Positions 18,367 to 28,562 are shown, counted from the stretch's first letter. The stretch is 64,000 nt of DNA from Vibrio toranzoniae (GCF_024347655.1 NZ_AP025514.1:2604001-2668000), one strand, 5' to 3'. Numbers and translations: made by a program. Notes: generated by a model not told the origin, from the letters alone.

Positions 18367-19107
18367 ATGATCACCCACAAATTTGAACATCCTCTGAATG
18401 AGAAAACACGAATTTACTTAAGAGTTGAATCGCTCTTGAGACAACTACACTTGTCTTCTACATTTTCCGATGCTCAACAGTATCAACTCTTTTTCCGTTC
18501 TATCTTTGACCTGATTGAAATTTTCGAACAGATTCAGCTTAAGAGCGAACTCGCAAAAGACATTGAGAAGCAGCGTTTGACCTATAAAAGCTGGTTAAAC
18601 GTTGAAGGTGTCGATCAAGAGATGCTAACGTCATTACTCAAAGACATTGGCAACATCTATCGTGAACTGATGCAAGCCGAGCGTTTTGGTCAATCACTGA
18701 AGGAAGACCGCTTCCTGAGTGCTATTCGCCAACGTTTTAACTTACCAGGTGGCTCATGCTGCTTTGATTTACCCGCACTGCATTACTGGCTGCACCTTCC
18801 TCTCGACAAAAGAATGAGAGATGCCAAGATGTGGATGGATAGCCTACAACCTTTGTACGAAGCGCTAACGCTATGGTTAAAGCTAACCAGAGAAACTGGC
18901 CACTTTAAAGAGCAAATTGCTCGTGCAGGATTCTTCCAGAGCGATGCTGATGAAGCAAATATCCTGCGTCTTTCGATTCCAATGCAATATGGCGCTTACC
19001 CGATGATCTCGGGTCATAAAAACCGTTTTGCCGTTAAATTCATGAGCTTTGAAACAGGGCAAGCCTGTACTCAAGATATCGAATTTGAATTGGCTATTTG
19101 CACCTAA
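18367..19107 (+). CDS. zapD: Cell division protein ZapD
   Basis: Cytoplasmic FtsZ-binding protein that cross-links FtsZ protofilaments at midcell (formerly yacF). It has 246 residues from the ATG at 18367, matching the 247 of E. coli. Hallmarks include [16 protein letters not shown] at the N-terminus, [20 protein letters not shown] in the middle and [13 protein letters not shown] near the end. An AAGG 8 nt before supports this start over an ATG at 18352. It lies between coaE and yacG in one direction, probably an operon. Confidence 0.93.
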   Translation: MITHKFEHPLNEKTRIYLRVESLLRQLHLSSTFSDAQQYQLFFRSIFDLIEIFEQIQLKSELAKDIEKQRLTYKSWLNVEGVDQEMLTSLLKDIGNIYRELMQAERFGQSLKEDRFLSAIRQRFNLPGGSCCFDLPALHYWLHLPLDKRMRDAKMWMDSLQPLYEALTLWLKLTRETGHFKEQIARAGFFQSDADEANILRLSIPMQYGAYPMISGHKNRFAVKFMSFETGQACTQDIEFELAICT

Positions 19108-19187
19108 TTAATTTCCTTTTATCGTTTGGCTTGAGTGCTCACTCGAGCCTAAACTCACTATTATCACCCCTCAAATTAAGAATCACT

Positions 19188-19385
19188 ATGTCGAAGAAAA
19201 TCACCATCGTTAAATGCCCTCAATGTAATACTGACGTTGAATGGGGTGAACAAAGCCCACATCGCCCGTTTTGCAGTAAGCAATGTCAGATGATTGATTT
19301 TGGTGAATGGGCAGATGAAGAGAACAGCATCGCTGGCGCACCAGACATGTCGGATAGCGATGGTTGGTCGGAAGATCCACACTAG
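19188..19385 (+). CDS. yacG: DNA gyrase inhibitor YacG (zinc protein)
   Basis: Small zinc-binding protein that binds GyrB and blocks gyrase in E. coli. The 65 residues from the ATG at 19188 have the four-cysteine zinc site CPQC (15 residues in from a basic start) and CSKQC, plus [10 protein letters not shown]. The acidic tail is typical. A longer in-frame start at 19098 overlaps zapD and was not used. Confidence 0.92.
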   Translation: MSKKITIVKCPQCNTDVEWGEQSPHRPFCSKQCQMIDFGEWADEENSIAGAPDMSDSDGWSEDPH

Positions 19386-19408
19386 CCACTTAGCATAGCG
19401 AGTAAATT

Positions 19409-19446
19409 TTGAAGGGTTGGCGTTTAACGTCAATCCTTTTTTATTG
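19409..19446 (+). terminator. yacG terminator
   Basis: An 11-bp stem with two G-U pairs (19412-19422 / 19428-19438) and a TTTAA loop, followed by T-rich sequence. Confidence 0.7.
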
Positions 19447-19526
19447 CCGGTGATTCCTTATTTCTTCAAGAACGAGGAACGATCGAATTGAGACTCTCTT
19501 GCCTGTTCAGCTCGAAATTACAGACA

Positions 19527-19560
19527 CAAAAAAGCGGAGCCAAATGGCTCCGCTTTTATC
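19527..19560. terminator. Terminator of the rpsP-rplS operon
   Basis: Eleven-base perfect stem AAAGCGGAGCC (19531-19541) / GGCTCCGCTTT (19546-19556) around AAAT. The minus strand continues into T6, so it ends the ribosomal operon. Confidence 0.88.
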
Positions 19561-19578
19561 GATAGAATGCAAAAAGAA

Positions 19579-19932
19579 TTACTTTTTAGTAAGCTTCTCT
19601 TTAATACGAGCTGACTTACCAGAACGCTCACGTAGGTAGTACAACTTGGCACGACGTACTGCACCACGGCGTTTAACTTCGATGCTATCAACGATTGGAG
19701 AGTGAGTTTGGAACGTACGTTCTACGCCTTCACCGTTCGAGATCTTACGAACTGTGAATGCAGAGTGTAGACCACGGTTACGAATAGCGATTACAACGCC
19801 TTCGAAAGCCTGTAGACGCTCACGGTCACCTTCTTTTACCTTAACCTGAACTACAACAGTGTCACCTGGTGCGAATTTAGGAAGGTCTGATTTTAGTTGC
19901 TCTTCTTCAAGAGCCTTGATGATGTTGCTCAT
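19579..19932 (-). CDS. rplS: 50S ribosomal protein L19
   Basis: Ribosomal protein at the 30S-50S interface. The 117 residues contain the family signature [20 protein letters not shown] and the basic tail [17 protein letters not shown]. It is last in the conserved rpsP-rimM-trmD-rplS operon and is followed by a strong terminator. Confidence 0.97.
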   Translation of the reverse strand: MSNIIKALEEEQLKSDLPKFAPGDTVVVQVKVKEGDRERLQAFEGVVIAIRNRGLHSAFTVRKISNGEGVERTFQTHSPIVDSIEVKRRGAVRRAKLYYLRERSGKSARIKEKLTKK

Positions 19933-19991
19933 TTGTATAAATTCCTAGAATAAACTGATACTAAATTTAATAGGTTACTGCTTGCTTTTCG

Positions 19992-20732
19992 TTAAGAGCG
20001 TTGCTCTTTAATGAATTCAGCCAGTAATTGTTCCTGTTCGTCAGTCAGAGCTAGGTTTTCCAGGAGCTCTGGTCTTCTTAGCCAAGTTCGGCCCAGCGAT
20101 TGTTTCAATCGCCAGCGACGAATGTCCTTATGGTTTCCAGACTTGAGTACCGATGGCACATCTTTATCGTCTAGCACCTCAGGGCGCGTATAATGGGGAC
20201 AATCTAGCAAACCATTTGCAAAAGAATCTTCTTCTGCTGAAGCGAAATCTCCAAGTACCCCCGGAACAAACCGAGAGACTGAATCAATCAGCGTCATGGC
20301 TGGCAATTCGCCACCCGTCATCACAAAATCACCAATCGACCATTCTTCGTCGACTTCTGATTGAATGATGCGCTCATCTACCCCTTCGTAGCGACCACAA
20401 ATAAGAAGTAAATTCTCGTTTGTTGCCAACTCTTCAACACCTTTTTGGTCGAGTTTACGACCTTGAGGTGAAAGGTAGATAACCTTCGTCTTTCCCGGTG
20501 ATGCTTGCTTGGCAGTTTGGATAGCATCGCGCAAAGGCTGAACCATCATTAACATGCCAGGACCACCACCGTAAGGTCTGTCATCAACAGTGCGATGTTT
20601 ATCATGAGTGAAATCACGAGGATTCCATGTCTCAATAGATAAAAGACCTTTTTTAACCGCTTGACCTGTTACTCCAAAATCAGTAACAGAACGGAACATT
20701 TCAGGAAACAGGCTTATTACGCCAACCCACAT
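19992..20732 (-). CDS. trmD: tRNA (guanine-37-N1)-methyltransferase
   Basis: SPOUT-fold enzyme that methylates G37 next to the anticodon to prevent frameshifting. The 246 residues include the deep-knot SAM site [13 protein letters not shown] and [12 protein letters not shown], and a C-terminal catalytic/tRNA-binding part. It lies 26 bp after rimM and 59 bp before rplS in the operon. Confidence 0.97.
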   Translation of the reverse strand: MWVGVISLFPEMFRSVTDFGVTGQAVKKGLLSIETWNPRDFTHDKHRTVDDRPYGGGPGMLMMVQPLRDAIQTAKQASPGKTKVIYLSPQGRKLDQKGVEELATNENLLLICGRYEGVDERIIQSEVDEEWSIGDFVMTGGELPAMTLIDSVSRFVPGVLGDFASAEEDSFANGLLDCPHYTRPEVLDDKDVPSVLKSGNHKDIRRWRLKQSLGRTWLRRPELLENLALTDEQEQLLAEFIKEQRS

Positions 20733-20758
20733 GTGTTCTCTCGCTCTGTAATTTGGAA

Positions 20759-21313
20759 TTAGAATCCAGGATCCCAGTCAACTTCGATCCGTCGAGCTTC
20801 GCGATCAACTTTCTTGACCACTTGCTCTTCAAGGTACGGTACTAACCGTTCCTTTTGACCAAAAGCATCTTTAAGATTTGCTTTGATTACGAGAACATCG
20901 TTCGAGCCAGTCTCTAATAGGTCTGTGACCTTACCAAGGTCGTAACCTTTAGTAGTAAAAACTTGCATACCAAACAATTCACGCCAGTAGAATTCATCTT
21001 CTGACAATTCAGGTAACGAAGCAGGGTCAATAGCAATTTCAAAGTTAGTCATCAGTTGCGCGTCTTCACGAACATCTAATCCCGCTAGCTTACATACATA
21101 ACCTTGGCCATGACGTTTCCAGCTCTCAACTTTGTACTCAACCCACTTACCCTTTTGGTTTAAATACCAAGGGGTGTAATCAAATATGCTTTCAGCATTG
21201 TCTGTGTAGGAGAACACTTTAAGCCAGCCACGAATACCATAGGTAGACCCAAGTTTACCCATGACAATTCTATTGTTTTGCTCGCTCATCGTTTCTTTAT
21301 CCTTCATCGACAT
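20759..21313 (-). CDS. rimM: 16S rRNA processing protein RimM
   Basis: 30S assembly factor that binds S19 and the 16S 3' domain. The 184-residue form ([12 protein letters not shown]...) has an N-terminal RimM beta-barrel ([17 protein letters not shown]) and a C-terminal PRC barrel ([12 protein letters not shown]). An in-frame ATG nine codons in (21289) has AAGGA 10 nt upstream and is a credible alternative start. rpsP ends 24 bp before the longer start. Confidence 0.94.
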   Translation of the reverse strand: MSMKDKETMSEQNNRIVMGKLGSTYGIRGWLKVFSYTDNAESIFDYTPWYLNQKGKWVEYKVESWKRHGQGYVCKLAGLDVREDAQLMTNFEIAIDPASLPELSEDEFYWRELFGMQVFTTKGYDLGKVTDLLETGSNDVLVIKANLKDAFGQKERLVPYLEEQVVKKVDREARRIEVDWDPGF

Positions 21314-21337
21314 AAGCTATTTCTCTTTAAAAAAGAA

Positions 21338-21586
21338 TTAAGCCGCTTTTTGAGCGTCTTTAACTAGCTTAGCTACACGATCAGATAGAGATGCGCCTTG
21401 ACCAACCCAGTGGTTAACACGATCTAGGTCTAGACGTAGACCTTCTTCTTGACCTTGAGCTGTAGGGTTAAAGAAACCTACTTTCTCGATGAAACGGCCA
21501 GTTACAGAGTTACGGCTATCCGCAACTACGATTTGATAAAATGGGCGCTTCTTTGCACCGTGACGTGCCAAACGAATGGTTACCAT
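21338..21586 (-). CDS. rpsP: 30S ribosomal protein S16
   Basis: Small-subunit protein, 82 residues, beginning [17 protein letters not shown] with family motif GFFNP. It is the first gene of the operon; a 211-bp leader with two hairpins separates it from ffh. Confidence 0.97.
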   Translation of the reverse strand: MVTIRLARHGAKKRPFYQIVVADSRNSVTGRFIEKVGFFNPTAQGQEEGLRLDLDRVNHWVGQGASLSDRVAKLVKDAQKAA

Positions 21587-21614
21587 GTCGTCCTCTTTGC
21601 TTTCTTAATAAAAT

Positions 21615-21712
21615 AATTAACCCCAAGTCTAAGTAATAGCTTGGGGTCTCGTGCCAAATTAAAGCCCCGGAATTTTACTCTTATTCCGGTGCAATGCAAG
21701 GGCTTTAGCTGT
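21615..21712 (-). promoter_or_regulatory. Two hairpins in the ffh-rpsP interval
   Basis: Hairpin A (21661-21706) has a lower stem AAAGCCC/GGGCTTT and an inner stem CGGAAT/ATTCCG. Hairpin B (21621-21646) has stem CCCCAAG/CTTGGGG. On the minus strand B is followed by TTAATTATTTTATT. One may end ffh transcription, and the other sits in the S16 operon leader; function is inference. Confidence 0.55.
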
Positions 21713-21797
21713 TTTTTCACCAACATAGCCACCATACACTTTCCGTGACACAGCTAACACTATGAAAAGTAACGTAGCTAAAGGTTACATTTATAGA

Positions 21798-23183
21798 TTA
21801 TCGGCCGAACGGGTTAAAGCCACCGCCCATACCGCCACCGCCGCCCATCATACCTTGCATGTTGCGCATCATGCCTTTCATGCCACCTTTCTGCATCTTC
21901 TTCATCATCTTCTGCATTTGGGTGAATTGCTTAAGCATACGGTTTACATCTTGTACCTGTGTACCTGAACCAGCAGCAATACGCTTTTTGCGTGAGCCTT
22001 TGATTAGGTCAGGACGTTGACGCTCTTTCATTGTCATAGAGTTGATGATCGCTTCCATCTGCTTGAACATCTTGTCATCAACTTTATCTTTAACGTTGTC
22101 CGGTAGTTGGGACATGCCTGGAAGCTTATCCATCATGCCCATCATACCACCCATGTTGTGCATCTGACCAAGCTGTTCACGGAAGTCTTCAAGGTCAAAA
22201 CCTTTCTTCTCTTTAAACTTTTTCGCCAGTTTTTCTGCTTTATCGGTATCAACGTTTTTCTGTAGATCTTCAATAAGAGACAGTACATCGCCCATACCAA
22301 GAATACGAGAAGCTACACGATCTGGGTGGAAAGGTTCTAGTGCATCAGTCTTTTCACCAACACCTAAGAATTTAATCGGTTTACCTGTGATATGACGTAC
22401 AGACAGTGCAGCACCACCACGCGCATCACCATCCACTTTCGTTAAGACAACACCGGTTAGTGGTAGCGCATCACCAAAGGCTTTTGCAGTGTTCGCAGCA
22501 TCTTGACCTGTCATCGCATCAACAACGAACAGCGTCTCTACTGGGTTAATTGCAGTATGAAGCTCTTTGATCTCGCCCATCATCTCTTCATCGATAGCCA
22601 AACGACCAGCGGTATCGACTAATAGCACGTCGTAGAACTTCTTCTTAGCGTGATCGATTGCAGCGTTGGCTATATCAAGAGGTTTTTGATCAGATGAAGA
22701 CGGGAAGAAATCAACACCAACATCGCTTGCTAACGTTTCAAGCTGTTTGATCGCCGCTGGACGGTAAACGTCGGCAGACACGACCAATACTTTTTTCTTG
22801 TCGCGCTCGGTTAGAAGCTTAGATAGCTTACCTACCGATGTGGTTTTACCTGCACCTTGTAGGCCTGCCATTAAGATAACCGCTGGCGGTTGCGCTGCTA
22901 GGTTCAGAGCCTCGTTAGACTCACCCATTACCGCTTCAAGTTCAGCTTGAACGATCTTAATGAATTCTTGACCAGGTGTGAGAGATTTAGAAACCTCAAC
23001 ACCCACCGCACCTTCTTTTACGCGCTTAACAAAATCGCGGACAACAGGCAGCGCAACGTCGGCTTCAAGTAGCGCCATACGTACTTCACGCAGCGTTTCT
23101 TTAATATTGTCTTCGGTCAGGCGACCTTTACCGCTGATATTTTTCAGCGTTTTGGATAGACGATCCGTTAAATTATCAAACAT
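21798..23183 (-). CDS. ffh: Signal recognition particle protein Ffh
   Basis: SRP54 GTPase that binds 4.5S RNA and signal sequences of membrane proteins. It has 461 residues from the ATG at 23183 (MFDNLTDRLSKTL), the start shared with E. coli; a longer in-frame start at 23201 adds six residues. N domain, then G domain with GLQGAGKTTSVGKL (about 101-114), DTAGR and TKVDGDARGGA, then a methionine-rich M domain. It ends in a Met/Gly-rich tail of the form MMRNMQGMMGGGGG. Confidence 0.96.
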   Translation of the reverse strand: MFDNLTDRLSKTLKNISGKGRLTEDNIKETLREVRMALLEADVALPVVRDFVKRVKEGAVGVEVSKSLTPGQEFIKIVQAELEAVMGESNEALNLAAQPPAVILMAGLQGAGKTTSVGKLSKLLTERDKKKVLVVSADVYRPAAIKQLETLASDVGVDFFPSSSDQKPLDIANAAIDHAKKKFYDVLLVDTAGRLAIDEEMMGEIKELHTAINPVETLFVVDAMTGQDAANTAKAFGDALPLTGVVLTKVDGDARGGAALSVRHITGKPIKFLGVGEKTDALEPFHPDRVASRILGMGDVLSLIEDLQKNVDTDKAEKLAKKFKEKKGFDLEDFREQLGQMHNMGGMMGMMDKLPGMSQLPDNVKDKVDDKMFKQMEAIINSMTMKERQRPDLIKGSRKKRIAAGSGTQVQDVNRMLKQFTQMQKMMKKMQKGGMKGMMRNMQGMMGGGGGMGGGFNPFGR

Positions 23184-23383
23184 AGTTTTCTCTTCGCTCA
23201 ATCCTGCGACTATTACTGTGAGTATACATTAGCGTGGATTAGAGTCATACCCGTTGTAGAGCGTTAATCATCCGCGCTTGTGATGTGAGACATTGTTCAC
23301 TTGGAATTGAGTGAGGTTCACCATAGCCCCAAAGAGCGATGCGAGGTATAATTCGTCTATTAGTAATCATTTAAATGGATACC

Positions 23384-24178
23384 ATGGACAGTCTTATTGC
23401 GATCGCAGCAGCCTTTCTTTATACAATGGCGATTTCCACGATCATTCCAGGTCTCGTGCACCAAACAGGAATCCGTGTAAAAACGGTGTTTATCAGCGCC
23501 TTACTTGCTTTAGCTTTTCATGCTTGGTTGCTTGGCGATTTAATCTTTAATGCCAGTGGTCAAAACCTCAGTATCTTGAACGTTGCTTCATTAATTAGTT
23601 TAATCATCTCACTGGTGATGAGCGGTGCTATGCTCAAAACCCGACTGTGGTTTATCTTGCCAGTCGTTTATAGCTTCGCTGCGCTTAATTTGATGGCCGC
23701 AACTTTCCTTCCAAGCACATTCATCAAACATTTAGAACATGATCCAAAACTTCTAGTGCACATCTCTTTGGCGCTATTTTCGTACGCCATGCTCACTATT
23801 GGCGCGCTATACGCTTTACAGCTGGCGTGGCTGGATCACAAACTTAAAAAGAAAAAAGCGCTAGTGATGAATCCTAATCTACCTCCATTAATGATGGTGG
23901 AACGACAACTTTTCAAGATCATTCTTATCGGGAATGGCTTGTTAACAGGTACATTGTTGACAGGTCTTATCTTCGTACAAGATATGTTTGCCCAAGGAAA
24001 GGCACACAAAGCCGTGTTGTCGTTTATTGCTTGGGTTATCTACTCCATACTTCTATGGGGTCACTATCAAAAAGGTTGGCGCGGACAAAAAGTCACATGG
24101 TTCGCATTAGCTGGCGCAAGCATGCTCACTTTAGCCTACTTTGGTAGTCGCTTCGTTCAGGAAATCATCCTAAGTTAA
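23384..24178 (+). CDS. ypjD: Inner membrane protein YpjD (CcsA-like cytochrome c assembly family)
   Basis: Polytopic membrane protein of the CcmC/CcsA-like superfamily, with about eight hydrophobic segments over 264 residues. The conserved His in KLLVHISLALFSYA and the H in WGHYQKGWRGQKVTW fit heme-handling positions in the family. The actual function of YpjD is not established. It is divergent from ffh and upstream of a CorB-type transporter, as in E. coli. An ATG 9 bp upstream (23375) is an alternative start; a terminator follows. Confidence 0.85.
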   Translation: MDSLIAIAAAFLYTMAISTIIPGLVHQTGIRVKTVFISALLALAFHAWLLGDLIFNASGQNLSILNVASLISLIISLVMSGAMLKTRLWFILPVVYSFAALNLMAATFLPSTFIKHLEHDPKLLVHISLALFSYAMLTIGALYALQLAWLDHKLKKKKALVMNPNLPPLMMVERQLFKIILIGNGLLTGTLLTGLIFVQDMFAQGKAHKAVLSFIAWVIYSILLWGHYQKGWRGQKVTWFALAGASMLTLAYFGSRFVQEIILS

Positions 24179-24187
24179 TCCCCAAAA

Positions 24188-24222
24188 TTAAAGGCAAGGT
24201 ACCGCATCCCTTGCCTTTAAAA
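24188..24222 (+). terminator. ypjD terminator
   Basis: Twelve-base perfect stem TTAAAGGCAAGG (24188-24199) / CCTTGCCTTTAA (24209-24220). Confidence 0.75.
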
Positions 24223-24306
24223 TATTGAGTACGATATATTCAATTGACATCTCGACCATGTTCGGTCATAAATTAATCAAGATACACAAATAGGAAAAGA
24301 ATAGTT

Positions 24307-25578
24307 TTGGACGACATATCAACGGGTATCTTATTTGCGCTACTCGCGTGTCTCATTGTAATTTCTGGTTATTTCTCTGGTTCAGAAACGGGCATGATGT
24401 CCCTGAACCGCTACCGTCTTAAGCACTTGGCCAATACGGGCCATAAAGGTGCCAAACGCGTAGAAAAACTTCTGAACCGTCCAGATAGATTGATTGGCCT
24501 CATTCTCATCGGCAACAATCTCGTCAACATTCTAGCATCGGCGATTGCTACTATCCTTGGTATGCGTATCTACGGAGATATCGGTGTGGCTATCGCGACT
24601 GGTACTCTAACTCTGGTGATCCTTGTATTTTCCGAGGTAACACCAAAAACCATTGCCTCTCTATTTCCTGAACGCGTCTCCTACGCCAGCAGCATTTTAT
24701 TGATGATACTAATGAAGGTAATGTCACCACTGGTGATCTTGGTTAACTTCATTACTAACGGCTTTATTCGTATCTTAGGGGTCACAACCAATCACGATGC
24801 GACCGATCACTTAAGCTCAGAAGAACTCAGAACTGTGGTAAATGAGGCAGGAGGCCTGATACCTCAACGTCACCAAGATATGTTGGTCTCTATCTTAGAT
24901 TTAGAGCACGTCACCGTGAATGACCTTATGGTGCCTCGAAATGAAATCACCGGCATCGACATCAATGACGATTGGAAGTCTATCGTCCGCCAACTCACTC
25001 ACTCTCCTCATGGTCGTGTAGTTCTATACCGTGATCAGATAGATGAAGTGGTTGGTATGCTGAGGCTACGAGAAGCTTACCGTTTGATGCTGGAAAAAAA
25101 CGAGTTCAATAAAGAAACACTTTTGCGTGCGGCAGACGAAATCTACTTTATTCCAGAATCCACACCACTCAACATTCAACTGCTTAAATTCCAGCGCAAT
25201 AAACAACGTATTGGTTTAATTGTCGATGAGTATGGCGATATCAACGGCTTGGTTACGCTAGAAGATATTCTTGAAGAGATCGTGGGTGAGTTTACGACTT
25301 CAATGACACCAAGCTTATCTGAAGAGATCACGCCACAAAGTGATGGCAGTTTTTTAATTGAAGGCAGTGCCAATATCCGTGACATTAATAAAGGTCTGCA
25401 ATGGGCACTACCAACCAATGGCCCTAGAACACTTAATGGGTTGATATTGGAACATCTTGAGGACATCCCTGAGAGTCATCTTAGCGTTCAGGTTGCCAGT
25501 CACCCCATGGAAATACTTGAACTAAAAGAAAACCGTATCAAACTAGTACGCGTGTTCCCACAAGTCGTTAACGGGTAA
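24307..25578 (+). CDS. corB: CNNM/CorB-type magnesium transporter with CBS pair (YfjD family)
   Basis: Membrane protein of the CNNM/CorB/CorC group linked to Mg2+ and Co2+ export. The 423 residues have an N-terminal DUF21 domain with four hydrophobic helices and conserved GYFSGSETGMMSLNRYR. Two CBS domains (about 205-325, including VDEYGDINGLVTLEDILEEIVGE) and a C-terminal CorC_HlyC domain follow. The start is TTG at 24307 with AGGA 11 nt upstream; no ATG fits the conserved N-terminus. It ends before a terminator shared with luxS. Confidence 0.88.
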   Translation: MDDISTGILFALLACLIVISGYFSGSETGMMSLNRYRLKHLANTGHKGAKRVEKLLNRPDRLIGLILIGNNLVNILASAIATILGMRIYGDIGVAIATGTLTLVILVFSEVTPKTIASLFPERVSYASSILLMILMKVMSPLVILVNFITNGFIRILGVTTNHDATDHLSSEELRTVVNEAGGLIPQRHQDMLVSILDLEHVTVNDLMVPRNEITGIDINDDWKSIVRQLTHSPHGRVVLYRDQIDEVVGMLRLREAYRLMLEKNEFNKETLLRAADEIYFIPESTPLNIQLLKFQRNKQRIGLIVDEYGDINGLVTLEDILEEIVGEFTTSMTPSLSEEITPQSDGSFLIEGSANIRDINKGLQWALPTNGPRTLNGLILEHLEDIPESHLSVQVASHPMEILELKENRIKLVRVFPQVVNG

Positions 25579-25625
25579 TAATAGGTGTAAGTAAGTCATA
25601 ACTTAAACCACTATATTACGAAAAC

Positions 25626-25660
25626 CAAAAAGGCCCGGTTCAATGAAGCGGGCCTTTTGA
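25626..25660. terminator. Bidirectional terminator corB / luxS
   Basis: Ten-base perfect stem AAAAGGCCCG (25628-25637) / CGGGCCTTTT (25649-25658) between convergent genes. Confidence 0.85.
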
Positions 25661-25690
25661 TATCAAGACTCAATGTGAACTAAGAAGTGG

Positions 25691-26209
25691 TTAGTCAATT
25701 TTAAGCTCTTGAAGCATCGACTCTGGCAATGCCAGTTCATCATTCTTGTTTACAGAGATACCTGCAGCGATGATCGCGTTAGCGATCTCTTTCGCTTCAT
25801 CCAAAGAGTGCATTGCCGCGGTACCACATTGGTATTCGTTCAGTTCAGGGATCTTATTTTGATTCTCAACTTTCAGTACGTCTTGCATTGCAGCCAACCA
25901 TCCGTCTGCCACTTGTTGCTCTGTAGGCGTACCAATCAGGCTCATGTAGAAACCGGTACGACACCCCATCGGTGAGATATCGATAATCTCTACATCTGAA
26001 CCGTTCAGTTGATTACGCATGAATCCAGCGTATAGGTGCTCTAGCGTGTGGATACCTTTCTCAGATAGGATATCTTTGTTTGGCACGGTAAAACGCAAGT
26101 CAAACACAGTGATGGTATCCCCTTTTGGGGTTTGCATTGTTTTCGCGACACGAACGGCTGGTGCGTTCATGCGTGTATGATCAACAGTGAAACTATCTAA
26201 TAAAGGCAT
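25691..26209 (-). CDS. luxS: S-ribosylhomocysteine lyase (AI-2 synthase)
   Basis: Metal-dependent enzyme of the activated methyl cycle; its product DPD forms autoinducer-2, read by LuxPQ in vibrios. The 172 residues carry the metal ligands H54 and H58 (HTLEH) and C128 (EYQCGT), and the catalytic C83 (MGCRTGFYM). It is third in gshA - lipoprotein - luxS, 24 bp after its neighbour. Together with the luxR-type gene at 3.3 kb, both a signal synthase and the output regulator of the circuit lie in this window. Confidence 0.97.
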   Translation of the reverse strand: MPLLDSFTVDHTRMNAPAVRVAKTMQTPKGDTITVFDLRFTVPNKDILSEKGIHTLEHLYAGFMRNQLNGSDVEIIDISPMGCRTGFYMSLIGTPTEQQVADGWLAAMQDVLKVENQNKIPELNEYQCGTAAMHSLDEAKEIANAIIAAGISVNKNDELALPESMLQELKID

Positions 26210-26233
26210 TGCTATTCTCCATGACGGTTGGCT

Positions 26234-26887
26234 TTAGAAAAACCAACTTCGATTGTCTTCCAGTTCTTTGCGGCACTGTTTCAGTTGCCATCCATAATCT
26301 TTTGCTTGCTGTTCGACTTTACGAGCCACCTTAATCAAAGATGGTTTGCTTTTGTATGATTGACGCTTATAACCACCACGCCCTTCATGATAGGCCAGAT
26401 ATTGGTTATACGGGTCCCACAACGAGATACCAAGCTGACGACGAGTCTCGCTGGTATACCAACCAATGAACATCAATGAATCATCGAAATTGGTTCTTGA
26501 CCCACCGTTATTGGTCGCTTTTTGAAAGTCTTCCCAAGCAGGATCTTGCGCTTGCGCATACCCGTAGGCGCTACTTACCCGCCCCCAAGGGATAAAGCCA
26601 AGAAGGTAATCTTTGGGTGGGCGGGCATCATGACGAAAGCTACTCTCTTGTTTCACAAAAGCCATCGCTACGTTAATCGGCGTGCCCCACTTTTCTTGCA
26701 TATCCAATGCCCCCTCATACCATGAAGAGTGCTCTCTGAAGATACTGCACAGATTATCTTGCTGCTTAGGTGGCGGTGTTGCACAACCAACCAATAAACT
26801 AGAGACAACACCAACAGTCACCACCGGTGACCATTTACCACTTACATGAATAGGTTGACCTAATAAGGCTTGCTTCCTTTCCACCAA
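26234..26887 (-). CDS. Putative lipoprotein with lytic-transglycosylase (SLT)-like fold
   Basis: Likely outer-membrane-associated lipoprotein: an N-terminal hydrophobic stretch ends in the lipobox LLVGC (C35), followed by CATPPPKQQ. The body resembles SLT/lysozyme-like proteins: FVKQESSFR supplies a candidate catalytic Glu, SSAYGYAQAQDPAWEDF is like the GLMQ block, and YLAYHEG follows. The start appears to be TTG at 26887, 7 bp after gshA, giving an unusually long pre-lipobox segment. No ATG gives a better leader, so the start is uncertain. Activity has to be taken from homology only; the family is commonly annotated as hypothetical between gshA and luxS in vibrios. Confidence 0.75.
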   Translation of the reverse strand: MVERKQALLGQPIHVSGKWSPVVTVGVVSSLLVGCATPPPKQQDNLCSIFREHSSWYEGALDMQEKWGTPINVAMAFVKQESSFRHDARPPKDYLLGFIPWGRVSSAYGYAQAQDPAWEDFQKATNNGGSRTNFDDSLMFIGWYTSETRRQLGISLWDPYNQYLAYHEGRGGYKRQSYKSKPSLIKVARKVEQQAKDYGWQLKQCRKELEDNRSWFF

Positions 26888-26894
26888 AGTCTCG

Positions 26895-28463
26895 CTATGC
26901 TTTTAAATACGAAAAGTAATCCGCTAAGAAGCTATCAAAATCTTGAGTGCTGGCTTCTTCACTTTGCTGTTGATCAATCACTGAACGTCGAACTTCGGCT
27001 TCCATCAACTCAGCTGAATACACTTTATATTGATGTGCTGCATGTTGTTGAGCGTAAGCACTTCCTAACGCGCAGCCTACTTTACCTAAGCCACCCAGTT
27101 TTTTAGTCTCTTCTAGCAACTGGCCAGAAATCGTTAGCTCAGGGTTATCAATCCAAGATCCCAGCGTATCACAAGTTTCTTGGTATGCACGACCACCTTG
27201 CTCAGCGTCCATCATCTCGGCAATAGAACGTAGGTCTTTGAAGACTCGCTTCGCCCAATCTTGCAGAGACAATCGCTCGCCATGACAACCAATTTGAAGT
27301 TCTAGGCCAACTTGACGACCTTCTAAGATCACCTTGTTCCAGTTATCACGCCAGCATTCCAACTCACAGTTATCCATCTCCGCAGAATCCGTTAACACGC
27401 TCCACGTTAAGAATAGATCGAGGAAGCGGACCTGCTGCTCATTAATACCAATTGAACTGAACGGGTTTACGTCTAAAGAACGAACTTCAATATATTCGAC
27501 ACCGCCACGCGCGAGTGCTTCTGATGGCTTCTCACCACTTTTCGCGACACGCTTAGGACGAATTGGCGCATAAAGTTCATTCTCGATTTGAAGAACGTTA
27601 CTATTCAACTGACGGTATTCACCATCAACTTTAGTACCAATTTCGGCAAACTCTTCCGATGGTGTCCGAATCGCTTGGTTCAATCCGTCTAAGTACTGTT
27701 CTAAGCTATTAAAGCCAATTTTCAGCACACTTTGCGCACTGTTAGTATAGCCAAGATCGCTCAGACGTAGTGCTGTTGCATTGGGTAAATACAGCGTTTC
27801 GCCTATCTTTTCAAAAGGTAGCTTTGTCTCTCTTCCTTTGATGAAAGAAGGACATAGTGCAGGCGAAGCGCCGAAGAAATATGGGATTAACCAACCAAAA
27901 CGGTAGTAATTACGAATCAAACCAAAGTAAGCATCGGACTTAGATTTACAACGCGCTTCTTCTGTTTGCTCTCCAAACAAGCTATCCCAAAAGCTATCTG
28001 GGAAAGAGAAGTTGAAGTGAACACCGGAAATAATCTGCATCAGACTACCGTAACGACGCTTTAAGCCTTCGCGATATAGCGTCTTCATCTTGCCATTATT
28101 AGAGGTGCCGTATTGAGCGAGCTGAATGTAATCTTCACTGCCTACGTAGCAAGGCATAGAAAGCGGCCACATCTTTTCGCCATCTAACTTGGTTTGTGTG
28201 AAATGGTGGATATCAGACAATTGATTCAAAAGCGTCGGAACGTCGTTAGAAACAGGCGTAATAAACTCCAGTAGCGACTCGGAAAAATCGGTCGTTACCC
28301 ATCCGTTCATCAACGCAGATCCCAAAGCTTTTGGGTGCGGCCCAGTAGCAAGGTGCCCATCCTCCGTGTAGCGTAACGTTTCCCTTTCAACACCACGACC
28401 AAATTGAGAAAAGGTCTTAGGGTTGGTTGCAACTTGCTTTAGTCGCGCAGCAAAATCAGTCAA
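26895..28463 (-). CDS. gshA: Glutamate-cysteine ligase
   Basis: Joins Glu and Cys in the first step of glutathione synthesis. The 522 residues align with the E. coli type along the chain: [10 protein letters not shown] near 23-32, [29 protein letters not shown] and [16 protein letters not shown]. The start is TTG, as in E. coli gshA, with only a weak upstream purine tract. It heads the gshA-lipoprotein-luxS group; an upstream hairpin at 28518-28546 separates it from the M16 peptidase gene. Confidence 0.95.
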   Translation of the reverse strand: MTDFAARLKQVATNPKTFSQFGRGVERETLRYTEDGHLATGPHPKALGSALMNGWVTTDFSESLLEFITPVSNDVPTLLNQLSDIHHFTQTKLDGEKMWPLSMPCYVGSEDYIQLAQYGTSNNGKMKTLYREGLKRRYGSLMQIISGVHFNFSFPDSFWDSLFGEQTEEARCKSKSDAYFGLIRNYYRFGWLIPYFFGASPALCPSFIKGRETKLPFEKIGETLYLPNATALRLSDLGYTNSAQSVLKIGFNSLEQYLDGLNQAIRTPSEEFAEIGTKVDGEYRQLNSNVLQIENELYAPIRPKRVAKSGEKPSEALARGGVEYIEVRSLDVNPFSSIGINEQQVRFLDLFLTWSVLTDSAEMDNCELECWRDNWNKVILEGRQVGLELQIGCHGERLSLQDWAKRVFKDLRSIAEMMDAEQGGRAYQETCDTLGSWIDNPELTISGQLLEETKKLGGLGKVGCALGSAYAQQHAAHQYKVYSAELMEAEVRRSVIDQQQSEEASTQDFDSFLADYFSYLKA

Positions 28464-28515
28464 AATTCAGTTCACTTATCTTATATCGTTCTGATTAGAA
28501 CTATCATAAATTAGG

Positions 28516-28550
28516 TTGGAGGAGAAAAATAGAGTCTTTTTCCTCCCCCT
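28516..28550 (-). terminator. Possible terminator after the M16 peptidase gene
   Basis: GGAGGA (28518-28523) pairs with TCCTCC (28541-28546) with an inner A/T-rich extension and a bulge. No strong T-run, so moderate support. Confidence 0.45.
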
Positions 28551-28562
28551 TTAATGTGTACT

